Part shown: piece by piece, positions 25,596 through 34,359 of the stretch
Numbering within the stretch: position 1 is the first letter of the stretch
How the letters are laid out: the number at the start of each line of letters is the position of its first letter
Source of the DNA: Hydrogenophaga sp.
GTDB lineage: Bacteria > Pseudomonadota > Gammaproteobacteria > Burkholderiales > Burkholderiaceae_C
Length of the DNA: 64,000 nucleotides
Assembly (NCBI RefSeq): GCF_026125825.1
Contig: NZ_JAHCKK010000010.1
Span: forward strand, 20,963-84,962
Direction of reading: 5' to 3'
Translations under genes and position numbers: made by a program
Notes under the pieces: model-generated
Database searches by the model: none
Told to the model about the DNA's origin: nothing
The model's input: the letters and a program-made list of their open reading frames with translations, nothing else

Positions 25596-26573
25596 TCACT
25601 CCGCCTTGGCGCCGGTGGCCTTGATGACCTTGCCCCAGCGCACGATCTCGGTGCGGATCCAGTCGCTGAACTGCTTGGGCGAGCCCGCGATGATTTCAAA
25701 CTCCATCTCGTGCAGGCGCTTCTGAATCTCGGGCGAGTTCAGGATGCGCACCATCTCTTCGTTGTAGCGGTTGATGATGGCCGGCGGTGTACCGGCGGGC
25801 GCTAGCAGCCCGATCCACGAGGTGGCCTCGAAATCCTTGAGGCCGGACTCGGCGAGCGTGGGCACGTCGGGTGTGCTGGGGAAGCGCTTGGGACCGGTGG
25901 AGGCCAGCAGCTTGAGGCGGCCTTCCTTCACGAAGCCCTGCACGTTGCCCGGCACGAAGAAGCCGGCCTGGATGTTGCCCGCGATCAGGTCGGTGACGGC
26001 CGGGCCGGCGCCGCGGTAGGGGATGTGCGTCATGTGGAAGCCGGCGGCCGACTTCATCATTTCCATGGTGAGGTGCGAGGCGCTGCCCATGGCGACCGAA
26101 CCATACGAGTACTGCGCCGGGTTGGCCTTGGCCTTGGCGATGAAGTCCTTCACGTCTGCGATGCCGGCGGCGGGATTGACCACCAGGTACTGCGGCGACT
26201 TCACGGCCAGGGTGATGGGCGCGAGGTCCTTCACCGGGTCGTAGGGCATCTTGTCGAACAGCGTGACGTTGATGGCCAGCGGGCCGTTGTAGCCGATCAG
26301 CAGGGTGTGTCCATCGGGCGCGGAGCGCGCCACTTCCAGCGCGCCGATGTTGCCGCCCGCGCCGGGCTTGTTCTCGACCACGAAAGGCTGGCCAAAGGCC
26401 TTCTGCAGTTCCGGGCCGATCAGACGCGCGAGCACGTCGTTGGTGCTGCCGACAATGGGCACGATGATGCGCACGGGCTTGCTCGGTCGCCAGTCGGCGC
26501 CTTGCGCCCAGGCCGAGGTGGCCGCGCAGGCCGCGAGCGCGACAGCGGCCGCGAATTTGAGATGGGACTTCAT
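25596..26573 (-). CDS. Tripartite tricarboxylate transporter binding protein (Bug family)
   Basis: Periplasmic binding protein of 325 residues with a normal Sec signal peptide (cleavage near AWAQG, residue 24) and Bug-family marks: WRPSKPVRIIVP, GSTNDVLARLIGPELQ, VVENKPGAGGNIG and YGSVAMGSASHL. Such proteins are very numerous in Burkholderiales and bind carboxylated ligands, including aromatic acids such as terephthalate. No TctA or TctB membrane subunit is nearby, so it must use distant ones or act as a sensor component. Its place in the cluster suggests that it binds the pathway substrate. Confidence 0.9.
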   Translation of the reverse strand: MKSHLKFAAAVALAACAATSAWAQGADWRPSKPVRIIVPIVGSTNDVLARLIGPELQKAFGQPFVVENKPGAGGNIGALEVARSAPDGHTLLIGYNGPLAINVTLFDKMPYDPVKDLAPITLAVKSPQYLVVNPAAGIADVKDFIAKAKANPAQYSYGSVAMGSASHLTMEMMKSAAGFHMTHIPYRGAGPAVTDLIAGNIQAGFFVPGNVQGFVKEGRLKLLASTGPKRFPSTPDVPTLAESGLKDFEATSWIGLLAPAGTPPAIINRYNEEMVRILNSPEIQKRLHEMEFEIIAGSPKQFSDWIRTEIVRWGKVIKATGAKAE

Positions 26574-26618
26574 GGATGTCTCCTGTGGTGGTCTGTCGTG
26601 GGGAAAAGGGTCAGCCGC

Positions 26619-27893
26619 TCAGAGGCTGAAAACCGGCTTCTTCGTGGCGTCGGCGAGCTGCTCGCGGGCCCAGGCGACCGGGTCCTGCTCCTTGGGCAGC
26701 AGCACGCCGGCGGGGCGCACGTGCTGCGCGCTGGCGTCGAGCGCAGGCGGCGTCTGTCCCTGCTCCAGGCCGAGCGCGGCTTCGTTGAGCATGCGGCGCG
26801 CCATCACGATGGCCTTGTCGGTGGGCAGCAGCTTCTCGGCCTCGTGGTCCTGGATGGTGCCCATGCTTTCCTGCAGCGAATAGTCCTGCGCGGAGAAGCC
26901 GAAGACGCCGCTGTACGAGCGGTCTTCGCGCTGGGCCACGCGGTCCATGCCGTAGTCGTTGTCGCGGTTCTGCTTGGGGATGAAGCTGCCGGGCGCCTCG
27001 TACTCGACGTGGATGCCCTTGCCCTCTTGCATGGCGGTGCGCTCTTCTTCGGTGAGCGGCCGGGCGGGTTGCCAGTTGATGCTCCAGGCCCAGCAGCTGT
27101 GGTCGTCGATCGGCACCCACACATGGCCGCCCAGCGCATGGTCGCCGAACGGGGCGATGAGTGTGAACCAGGGAAACAGCCACTGCGTGATGCGCCAGTA
27201 GTACGAGTCAGGCTCGCCGTTGCGGCGCCCGAACAGGCTCAGGCCAAAGGGGGTCTGCTCGATCTCGAACTTCACATTGCCGTCGGCCTTGATGTAGTCC
27301 AGCGCCTTGACACCCTGGTGCATGGGATCGGTGTCGACCTCGAAGCGGTGCACATAGGAGACATGGGCGGTGTCAATGCCGCCTTCCATGGCCTGCAGCC
27401 AGCTGCTGTACTGCAGGCGCTTGGAGACGAACACATGCTCCGGCGGCAGCGTGCACCACTCCAGCTCCGGCGGCTCGGGCTGCTGCTCGGCCGGGCCCAT
27501 GTACGCCCAGACGATGCCGCCGCGTTCGACGCAGGGGTAGCCCTTGATGTGCATGCGCGCGCAGGCTTGCGGGGCGGAGGGCACGTCCACGCACTTTCCA
27601 TCGCCATCGAACTTCACGCCGTGGTAGGCGCAGCGGATGCCGTTGTCCTCGTTGCGGCCGAAGTAGAGCGAGACACCGCGGTGCGAGCAGAACTCGCCGA
27701 TCAGGCAAGCCTTGCCATCGGTGTTGCGAAAGGCCAGCAGTTTCTCGCCGAGCAGTTGCACGCGCACCTGGGGCCCATCGGCCTGCGCGATTTCGCTCGA
27801 CATCAGCGCGGGCACCCAGTAGCGACGCATCAGGTTGCCCATGCGCGTGCCGGGACCGACGCGGGTGAGCGTTTCAGACATTTCCTTGTTCAC
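26619..27893 (-). CDS. Rieske non-haem iron aromatic oxygenase, oxygenase component
   Basis: Oxygenase subunit of 424 residues of the phthalate-4,5-dioxygenase-like group. The Rieske [2Fe-2S] ligands are Cys69-x-His71 and Cys88-x2-His91 in FCSHRG and CAYHG. The mononuclear iron ligands lie in GGIDTAHVSYVHR, with a later Asp in the C-terminal half. It would hydroxylate or O-demethylate an aromatic acid using electrons from the PDR-type reductase nearby. It has no beta subunit, as expected for this homo-oligomeric class. It is the first gene of the cluster and faces a divergent IclR gene. The substrate cannot be told from the sequence. Confidence 0.92.
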   Translation of the reverse strand: MNKEMSETLTRVGPGTRMGNLMRRYWVPALMSSEIAQADGPQVRVQLLGEKLLAFRNTDGKACLIGEFCSHRGVSLYFGRNEDNGIRCAYHGVKFDGDGKCVDVPSAPQACARMHIKGYPCVERGGIVWAYMGPAEQQPEPPELEWCTLPPEHVFVSKRLQYSSWLQAMEGGIDTAHVSYVHRFEVDTDPMHQGVKALDYIKADGNVKFEIEQTPFGLSLFGRRNGEPDSYYWRITQWLFPWFTLIAPFGDHALGGHVWVPIDDHSCWAWSINWQPARPLTEEERTAMQEGKGIHVEYEAPGSFIPKQNRDNDYGMDRVAQREDRSYSGVFGFSAQDYSLQESMGTIQDHEAEKLLPTDKAIVMARRMLNEAALGLEQGQTPPALDASAQHVRPAGVLLPKEQDPVAWAREQLADATKKPVFSL

Positions 27894-28045
27894 AGGGGGA
27901 CTCCATGGGGTGGGTTATTTGTACGTCAGGTGAGACAGTTGTCCATTTTTAATCCAGGCTTGATCCATGTCAAAGAAAATGACTCGACTGTCCATCAGGC
28001 GGACGTATTTCATACAATGCGGCATCCGATACCCGGGAGATGGCA
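27894..28045. promoter_or_regulatory. Divergent promoter, oxygenase cluster / IclR regulator
   Basis: AT-rich region of about 150 bp between the oxygenase start and the regulator start. It contains the palindrome GACA-GT-TGTC (27934-27943) and the inverted repeat GTCC-N7-GGAC (27990-28004), both sharing the TGTCC core, which suggests two IclR sites. A TACAAT -10 element at 28013-28018 serves the regulator; its -35 would overlap the right-hand repeat, so autorepression is expected. Confidence 0.5.
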
Positions 28046-28795
28046 ATGAGCATCGACAAGAGCAACGAGGGCGTGCGCGCCGTGGATCGCGCGCTGGACA
28101 TCCTGATGGCCTTTCGCGCGGACGACCGGCAGCTGAGCGCGAGCGAACTGCTCAAGCGCGTGGACCTGAGCCGCCCTACCCTGTACCGGTTGCTGCGCAC
28201 GCTGGAGTTGCGCGGCTTCATCGTGTCGGTGGGCGAGCCGCAGCGTTTCCAGCTCGGCCCGTCGGTGGCGCACCTGGCGCACATGTGGAACTCGGGCCTG
28301 GACCTGGCCACGCTGTCGCAGCCGATGATGCGCCGCCTCTGGGAGCAGACGGGCGAGACGGTGGCGCTGCTGGTGCACCACGGCGAGGAGCGGGTGTGCG
28401 TGGCGGAGATGCCGAGCGCGCAACCCCTGAGTTTCAAGCGCGGCGTGGGCCACAGCGAGAAGGTGATCCTGGGCGCGAGCGGGCGCGCCATTCTCGCGTT
28501 CGCGCCCGACGCGCTGAACTACATCGAGGGCCGCATCCCGAAGGCGCGCCAGAAGGCGTACCTGGACGAGCTGGTGCGCATCCGCGAGACCGGCTACGCC
28601 ATCAGCCGCGACGAATTGATCCAGGGAGCGGTGGCGATCGCCGCGCCGTTTTTCTCGGCTGGCTCGAAGGTGGTGGGCTCGCTCGCGGTGTATGGCCCGA
28701 GCGCGCGCGTGGACGACGCGCAGGTCAGGCGCATCGTGCAGTGGCTGCTGCAGGCCGCGCGCGATCTCTCGCAGAAGGCCGGCGCGGGGCCATAA
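28046..28795 (+). CDS. IclR-family regulator of the oxygenase cluster
   Basis: Regulator of 249 residues. The winged HTH is RALDILMAFRADDRQLSASELLKRVDLSRPTLYRLL and the effector domain spans about residues 75-245, with HSEKVILGASGRAILAF. The start MSIDKSNEG is favoured because GGGAG lies six bases ahead; an ATG two codons earlier overlaps that site. Divergent placement next to the Rieske-oxygenase cluster, with palindromes between, makes it the probable pathway regulator, with the aromatic substrate or intermediate as effector. Confidence 0.88.
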   Translation: MSIDKSNEGVRAVDRALDILMAFRADDRQLSASELLKRVDLSRPTLYRLLRTLELRGFIVSVGEPQRFQLGPSVAHLAHMWNSGLDLATLSQPMMRRLWEQTGETVALLVHHGEERVCVAEMPSAQPLSFKRGVGHSEKVILGASGRAILAFAPDALNYIEGRIPKARQKAYLDELVRIRETGYAISRDELIQGAVAIAAPFFSAGSKVVGSLAVYGPSARVDDAQVRRIVQWLLQAARDLSQKAGAGP

Positions 28796-28872
28796 CGCGC
28801 TGCGCCCCATGCGCGGCGTGGGACGCACCTATCATGGGCGCCTGATCCTCTTCTGACGAAAGGAACCGCTCC

Positions 28873-29262
28873 ATGAAAAGCATCGCCACCGTCCTGTTCG
28901 GCGCCTGGGCCGTGCTGGTGCTCACGCTGCCCGCGTTCGCGGCGGAGCCTTCCTCGGCCTGCCATGCCAAGCGCCGCAACATCGAGGCCCAGCTGACCAA
29001 CGCGACCGAGAACGGCCGCAAACAGGAAGCGGCCGGCCTGAGGAAAGCCCTGCGCGCCAACGAAGCGAACTGCACGGACGAATGGCTCGACAAGGAGCAC
29101 AGCCGCAAGATCCTGGAGGCGCGCCAGAAAGTGGCCGAACGCGAGGCGCGCCTGCGCGAGGCCGAACAGAAGGGCGATCCGAAGAAGGTGGCCGAGCGCC
29201 AGGCCAGGCTGGAAGCAGCGCGCCGCGAACTGAGCGAGGCCGAGCAGCCGCTCGAGCGCTGA
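28873..29262 (+). CDS. DUF1090 family periplasmic protein
   Basis: Protein of 129 residues with a Sec signal peptide (hydrophobic core, cleavage near AFA-AEP, residue 23). The mature part is strongly helical and charged (EARQKVAEREARLREAEQKGDPKK), probably a coiled coil, with two cysteines (SSACHAKR, EANCTDEW) that mark the DUF1090/YqjC family. The function is unknown. It is 77 bp beyond the IclR gene and converges with an MFS gene. Confidence 0.78.
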   Translation: MKSIATVLFGAWAVLVLTLPAFAAEPSSACHAKRRNIEAQLTNATENGRKQEAAGLRKALRANEANCTDEWLDKEHSRKILEARQKVAEREARLREAEQKGDPKKVAERQARLEAARRELSEAEQPLER

Positions 29263-29284
29263 AGCGCGGCGGGCGCCCTGCGCC

Positions 29285-30877
29285 TCAGACGGTGGTTTCC
29301 ATCAGGCAGCGGGTGACGCGCGGCGGTTCGTCGCCGAGATGAAAGGCCAGCTTGCGGTCGCGCAACGCGACGTCGGCGGCGGTGACGCGATCGAATCGCC
29401 GAAGGTGGTCCGTCCAGGACTCATCCACGATCACCTCGACGAAGCGGCCCGGGTCGTTGATGTCGTGCAGCAGCTCCCAAGACAGGGCGCCGTGGCGCAG
29501 GCGCCCGCGCCGGCTTTCGTTGAGCATCAGGAGCCGGAATTCCGCCGCGCGCGCGGGGTCGATGCGGTACTCGATGCTGACCATCACATGGCCATGCCCC
29601 GGCGGTTCAGAGGTCGACGGTGCGGGAAAGATGCGCTTGGGGGTGAGATCGTCTTCCAGACCCGCGTCGGGCATCCAGCGGTTGACGGCCGCCATGGCGC
29701 TGATGCCGCTGACGGCGGCGATGCCCAGGCAGACGGGCACGCTGGTCCAGGTGGCGACCTGGCCCCAGAGCGCCGCGCCCGCCGCGCTGCCACCCATGAT
29801 GGACATCTGGTAGATCGACATGCCGCGCGCGCGCACCCAGTCGGGCAGGCCCATCTGGATCGACACGCTGAGCGTGTTGGCCACGGTGATCCAGGCCGCC
29901 CCCCCGAGGAACATGGCGGGCACGGCGATCCAGAGCTGATGGGTCACGGCCATGACGGCCATCGCGGCGGCCTGGACCGCCGCGCCGCGCATCACCAGGC
30001 CATCGCGCGAATAGCGCCGGCGCAGCCGGGGCAGGAAGGCGGTGGAGGTGATGGCACCCGCGCCCATGGCGGCCAGCAGCAGGGTGAAAGTACCGGCGCC
30101 GCCATCCTGCATGCCGCGCGCGATCAGGGCCAGCAGCGCCATCAGCGCGGTCGAGTGGAAGAAGAAGATCGAGATGCGCAGCAGCACCCCTTTGAGCAGG
30201 TACGACTGCGCCACGTACTGCAGCCCCACGCGCATCGCGGAGCCCAGCCGCTCACGGCCCAGCGGATTGGGCGTGTGCTGGCGCTTCCAGCGGCTGATGA
30301 TGACCGCAGCCCCGATCGAGAGCAGCGCGTTGAACAGAAAGACCCAGGCACTGCCGGCGCTGGCGATCAGCGCCCCGGCGGCCAGCGGGCCGATGATGCG
30401 AGAGGCGTTCATCGACACGCCATTGAGCCCCAGCGCCGCCGGCAGCTGCGAGCGCGGCACGAGCTCGGGCACGATGGCCGAGAACACGGGCCAGCGCATC
30501 GCCATGCCGATGCCGTTGGCGAAGATCAGCACCAGCAGCAGCGGCGGCGTCATCACGTCGAGAAAGATGACCGCGCTCAGCAGGATGGCCACTGCCGCCA
30601 CCCACAGCTGCGTGAAGAGGAAATAGCGCTTGCGGTCCAGGTTGTCGGCCAGCGCGCCGCTGGGCAGGCCGAGCAGGAACACAGGCAGGGTGGCGGCCGT
30701 CTGCACCAGCGCCACCCACAGGGGCTTGGTGGTCAGCGAGGTCATCATCCAGGCCGCCGCCACTTCGCTCATCCACATGCAGATGTTGGCCATGAGCCAG
30801 GTGGTCCATAACATGCGGAACACCGGCAGGCGCAAGGGAGCTATGGGCGAGAGGCTGTCGTCATCGGCTTGGGACAT
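29285..30877 (-). CDS. MFS transporter with C-terminal ABM-like domain
   Basis: Protein of 530 residues. Residues 1-410 hold about eleven or twelve membrane helices of the MFS_3 (enterobactin-exporter-like) type, with LPSGALADNLDRKRYF as the loop 2-3 signature. The last 95 residues, beginning GHVMVSIEYRIDPARAAEF, are soluble and resemble the ferredoxin-like antibiotic-biosynthesis-monooxygenase fold (NDPGRFVEVIVDESWTDHL). The start MSQADDDSL was taken; the longer frame overlaps the exonuclease gene. Export of a small molecule is likely; the tail may sense or modify it. Confidence 0.82.
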   Translation of the reverse strand: MSQADDDSLSPIAPLRLPVFRMLWTTWLMANICMWMSEVAAAWMMTSLTTKPLWVALVQTAATLPVFLLGLPSGALADNLDRKRYFLFTQLWVAAVAILLSAVIFLDVMTPPLLLVLIFANGIGMAMRWPVFSAIVPELVPRSQLPAALGLNGVSMNASRIIGPLAAGALIASAGSAWVFLFNALLSIGAAVIISRWKRQHTPNPLGRERLGSAMRVGLQYVAQSYLLKGVLLRISIFFFHSTALMALLALIARGMQDGGAGTFTLLLAAMGAGAITSTAFLPRLRRRYSRDGLVMRGAAVQAAAMAVMAVTHQLWIAVPAMFLGGAAWITVANTLSVSIQMGLPDWVRARGMSIYQMSIMGGSAAGAALWGQVATWTSVPVCLGIAAVSGISAMAAVNRWMPDAGLEDDLTPKRIFPAPSTSEPPGHGHVMVSIEYRIDPARAAEFRLLMLNESRRGRLRHGALSWELLHDINDPGRFVEVIVDESWTDHLRRFDRVTAADVALRDRKLAFHLGDEPPRVTRCLMETTV

Positions 30878-30896
30878 GGGGGCACTGTAAAGGTTC

Positions 30897-31946
30897 TTAC
30901 AGCCCTCTTTGCGACACCGCACCCGGCCTGGCCGAGTAGCGCACCAGGCCGTCCAGGGCCTCGATCTCCACACGCGCGTGCCGCCGGGCATAGACCTCCG
31001 CCTTGAGCCATTCCAGCTCGGCGTTCAGGTTCGCCTCGTCGGCCAGGGTGCAATACCAGACCTTGGCATCGCCATCCCACCGGTAGCCCCGGGCCTTGAG
31101 CAGGTCCTTGGACTCGAACGGCGAGCCGGTGGCGCGCAGCTTGAAGCTGGGCTGGGCCGCCGCCGAGATGAGGCGGCTCAGTCCCGTGGCCTGGCCCTGC
31201 GGGCCCACCGGGCGCGACAGCACCTGCAGCAGGGCGTGGCAGTCGACCTGCGCCCGGTGCGCGTCGTAGAACCAGCCTTGGTTCTGTGCGAGTGCACTGA
31301 GTTTGGCCGACTCGGCGCCAGCGGCCTTCCAGTCGATGTCCGCGAAAGAGCAGGCCCAGGGCCTGGCGGCGAAGCCGGGGAAGCGCGCTTCCACGAAGGG
31401 GCGGTCGAAGCCGGCGTTGTGCGCGACGATCAGATCGGCCCGGGCCACCAGGGCCTGAACCTGCGCATCGTCCAGCCGGTGCCCGGCCACCATGTCGTCG
31501 CTGATGCCGGTCACCTGCTGGGCCACCGCCGGGATCGGCATGCCCGGGTCTTCAAACCCTTCGAACAGCGTCACCGGCCCGAACGGCAAGCCCGAGGCGA
31601 GGTCCACGTCGACCAGCAGCATCGCGAGTTCGATGATCTTGTCGGCCTGGTGAGACAGGCCGGTGGTCTCGGTGTCGAGCACGAGCACACGTTGCACGCC
31701 CGGCAGCGCCTGCCCGTGGCGGTCCGGCGGCGGGCCATAGTCCGTGATGGGCACGAGGCGGCGCAGGACGCGGTAGGCAGGGTCCTGTTCCAGGCGCCGG
31801 GCCATGTCCTCCAGGGTAAGGGGGGGCGGGACCGGTACCGGGACGGCAGGTCGGGCGCGTTTGCCGCGCGAGACAGATGGAGCAGGTGCAACGGGCTCGG
31901 GAGCCCCCTGACCAGGCACATCGAATTCAAAGCTGAACTGATTCAT
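30897..31946 (-). CDS. DEDD-family 3'-5' exonuclease
   Basis: Protein of 349 residues with a DnaQ-like exonuclease core. Exo I is VLDTETTGLSHQ near residue 90, exo II is AHNAGFDRPFVEARF, and exo III is YDAHRAQVDCHALL with the DEDDh histidine. A low-complexity Pro/Ala N-terminus and a C-terminal extension of about 85 residues (KARGYRWDGDAKVWYCTLADE) set it apart from the polymerase III epsilon subunit. The extension resembles small substrate-binding modules found in other predicted exonucleases. A DNA-repair or RNA-trimming role is possible; no partner gene is adjacent. Confidence 0.85.
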   Translation of the reverse strand: MNQFSFEFDVPGQGAPEPVAPAPSVSRGKRARPAVPVPVPPPLTLEDMARRLEQDPAYRVLRRLVPITDYGPPPDRHGQALPGVQRVLVLDTETTGLSHQADKIIELAMLLVDVDLASGLPFGPVTLFEGFEDPGMPIPAVAQQVTGISDDMVAGHRLDDAQVQALVARADLIVAHNAGFDRPFVEARFPGFAARPWACSFADIDWKAAGAESAKLSALAQNQGWFYDAHRAQVDCHALLQVLSRPVGPQGQATGLSRLISAAAQPSFKLRATGSPFESKDLLKARGYRWDGDAKVWYCTLADEANLNAELEWLKAEVYARRHARVEIEALDGLVRYSARPGAVSQRGL

Positions 31947-32054
31947 CCGTGAAGCCTACCTCACCCGGCGGGGGGCGTTCGCCATGAACTTGCCAGGTCG
32001 CCCGGTGTGGGACAGCTCATTGGCGGCGCGGCGCCGAGGCCATGGTTGATCGAC

Positions 32055-33494
32055 CTACGTCGCCGTGCTGCTGGCCATGTCTCCCGGGCCTTTCAGGCTG
32101 CTGTCTACCGGCCAGTCCCCTGCAGGCAGACTGAAGAAAAACGCTGCGCCCTGGCCGAGGCTGGACCTGGCCCACACTTTTCCGCCGTGGCGCTCGACGA
32201 TGCGCCGCACGATGGTCAGGCCAAGACCTGTGCCTTCGTGGGTGGCATGGAGTCGGGTGAAGGGCTGAAAGAGCTGTTCGGCCTTGCTTGACTCGAACCC
32301 CACGCCGTTGTCGCGCACGCACACCACCACGGCCCCATTCTGATGACGGGCAACCACCTCCACCCTGGGCGGAGTCTGGCCCAGACTGAACTTGATGGCA
32401 TTGCCGATCAGGTTGACGAACACCTGCTCGATCAGCCCTGGGTCAGCGAAGACCTCTGCATCCACATCCATCACGATCTCGCCCCCTTGCATCGCTGGAT
32501 ACACGGCAAGACAGGTGGACATGGCTTCACGGGCTGGATGGTTCAGGCAGACCCGGCTTCGATGGAGTGGCTGGAAACTCATCTGACTCAGCCGCAACAA
32601 GTCCGTGACCAACTCCGTCATGCGGGCCAACAAACGCGTCTGCCTCTGGACGCAGTCTTTGACGGTGTCCTGGTCGTTCTTGTCGAGCGCCTCCTTCAGC
32701 ATATCGGCGATCCCACTCAGACCCCGCAGAGGCGCCTTCAGGTCGTGCGAGACCATGCCTCCAAAGGCCGTCAGTCCTGCGACGACGTCCTGCAGTTCCT
32801 GAGTTCGCTCCGAAACTCGCCCTTCCAGCGAGTCGTTCAGTTTGAGCAACGCTTGCTCCGCGTGTGTCCTCGCCTGCAGCTCGGCTTTCAAAGCCGCTTG
32901 GCGCCGTGCAAGGCCGGTGGCCAGCAACGCCACGCCGACAATGGTGAATGGGATGGCTGAGAGGCTCAGTTGCAGGTCAACCGGGACCAGCAGATAGATC
33001 AGTGGCTGCATCGCAAGCAGTCCGGCGACCACCAGCAGGCTCCCGACACCTTCTGCGTTGAAGCGCTCGCAATACAGCAAGGCAAGATAGCTGAAAAGAA
33101 CGGCCACCACCAAGTGCGAAGGGCGCAGAGCGGGCGCGAGCTGGTAAAGCAAGAAGACCGATAGCAAGCTGCCGAAGAACACCAGCCAGAACCACCTCCA
33201 GGGCCGTCGAATCTGCACACCGGCCAGCGCATGGGCGCCCACGAAAAAGGCGGTGAACGCGCCAAGCCCCGCCAAGGCATTGGCTGCACGCAAGGCGCCG
33301 CACCCCGTTTGAAGATTCGAGCAGTGTGAAGAGGCAAGAAAGTTGGCCAGGGCACCGAGAAGAAAAGACCATGCCAGCCACCCATATCCGTCGGCCGGGG
33401 CATCGCGATGCGTCATCCACAACAAAAGCGCCAGCAGGAGCTGCGTTGCCCCAAATGTGATCAACAGAGACTCAGATTGAGTGATGCCTGGCAT
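32055..33494 (-). CDS. Orphan membrane sensor histidine kinase
   Basis: Sensor kinase of 479 residues. The first 195 residues contain about seven hydrophobic helices with little periplasmic loop, so sensing probably happens within the membrane. A coiled-coil linker (205-240) leads to the HisKA domain with His250 in MVSHDLKAPLRG. Then come the N box NLIGNAIKFS, DNGVGFES and GTGLGLTIV. AGGAGG at ideal spacing fixes the start at MPGITQSES. There is no response regulator gene nearby, so the partner is unknown. The kinase part resembles phytochrome-type kinases. Confidence 0.88.
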   Translation of the reverse strand: MPGITQSESLLITFGATQLLLALLLWMTHRDAPADGYGWLAWSFLLGALANFLASSHCSNLQTGCGALRAANALAGLGAFTAFFVGAHALAGVQIRRPWRWFWLVFFGSLLSVFLLYQLAPALRPSHLVVAVLFSYLALLYCERFNAEGVGSLLVVAGLLAMQPLIYLLVPVDLQLSLSAIPFTIVGVALLATGLARRQAALKAELQARTHAEQALLKLNDSLEGRVSERTQELQDVVAGLTAFGGMVSHDLKAPLRGLSGIADMLKEALDKNDQDTVKDCVQRQTRLLARMTELVTDLLRLSQMSFQPLHRSRVCLNHPAREAMSTCLAVYPAMQGGEIVMDVDAEVFADPGLIEQVFVNLIGNAIKFSLGQTPPRVEVVARHQNGAVVVCVRDNGVGFESSKAEQLFQPFTRLHATHEGTGLGLTIVRRIVERHGGKVWARSSLGQGAAFFFSLPAGDWPVDSSLKGPGDMASSTAT

Positions 33495-33728
33495 GGCTCG
33501 CCTCCTGTGAAGCTGGCTTACCTGCGTGTCTTGGTGGCCCATCTAGCCCGCCAGCTCGACCGCGCGGGTCCATCTGACGGGCGATCGATCGGGTTGGGCA
33601 TTCAGGTGGGAGAGGATTTTCACACAGCCTCGTTCAGAGCTGAGGTGGCAACCGCGGTCCATGGCCGCGTTGTCTTTCGCCTTGTGGGGGCGAAAAGCGA
33701 CCAGCCCGCTCGATGAGCGGCAGGCAAC

Positions 33729-33754
33729 AAAAAAGCCCTCGTTTCCGAGGGCTT
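33729..33754 (-). terminator. Rho-independent terminator of the ribosomal/tRNA-fMet transcript
   Basis: On the minus strand AAGCCCTCG pairs with CGAGGGCTT (9 bp) across a 4-nt loop and is followed by a T-tract (six A on the plus strand at 33729-33734). It lies 28 bp beyond the 3' end of the initiator tRNA, and so closes the long spc-alpha operon. Confidence 0.9.
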
Positions 33755-33781
33755 CAATGACAAGCAAATGCTTGATTTAGT

Positions 33782-33858
<77 letters not shown>

Positions 33859-33875
33859 TCAAGCCTTGTATTCTA

Positions 33876-34271
33876 TCACGCTTTGTCAGCGTCGGCCGCC
33901 GGAGCGGCATCTTCTGCGCGATCCACCAGTTCGACCAGTGCCATCGGCGCGTTGTCGCCAACACGGAACCCCATCTTCAGAATGCGGGTGTAGCCACCGG
34001 GCCGGGCCTTGAAGCGCGGGCCCAGTTCGTTGAACAGCTTCACAACGACGTCGCGGTCGCGCAGACGGTCGAACGCCAGGCGGCGGTTGGCCAACGTCGG
34101 TTCCTTGGCCAGGGTGATCATGGGCTCGACCACGCGGCGCAGCTCTTTGGCCTTGGGCACCGTGGTCTTGATGGCTTCGTGCGTGAGCAGCGAGTTCATC
34201 ATGTTGCGCAGCATGGCGAGGCGGTGCTCGCTGGTGCGGTTGAGTTTGCGAAGTCCGTGTCCGTGACGCAT
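33876..34271 (-). CDS. rplQ: 50S ribosomal protein L17
   Basis: Protein of 131 residues with the L17 opening [20 protein letters not shown] and core [18 protein letters not shown]. It lies near the peptide exit tunnel. It is the last protein gene of the alpha operon, following rpoA by 88 bp and preceding the initiator tRNA by 17 bp. The acidic Asp/Ala-rich tail after residue 118 is longer than in enteric L17 and is common in Burkholderiales. Confidence 0.98.
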   Translation of the reverse strand: MRHGHGLRKLNRTSEHRLAMLRNMMNSLLTHEAIKTTVPKAKELRRVVEPMITLAKEPTLANRRLAFDRLRDRDVVVKLFNELGPRFKARPGGYTRILKMGFRVGDNAPMALVELVDRAEDAAPAADADKA

Positions 34272-34359
34272 TTTTTCATCCTTTCAGTGTTTTGCCCCCA
34301 GCCGTATCAGGTACTGGGAGTTGGTCCGGGTCTGGCCTCCTTGGCCAGACACTGCGGTC

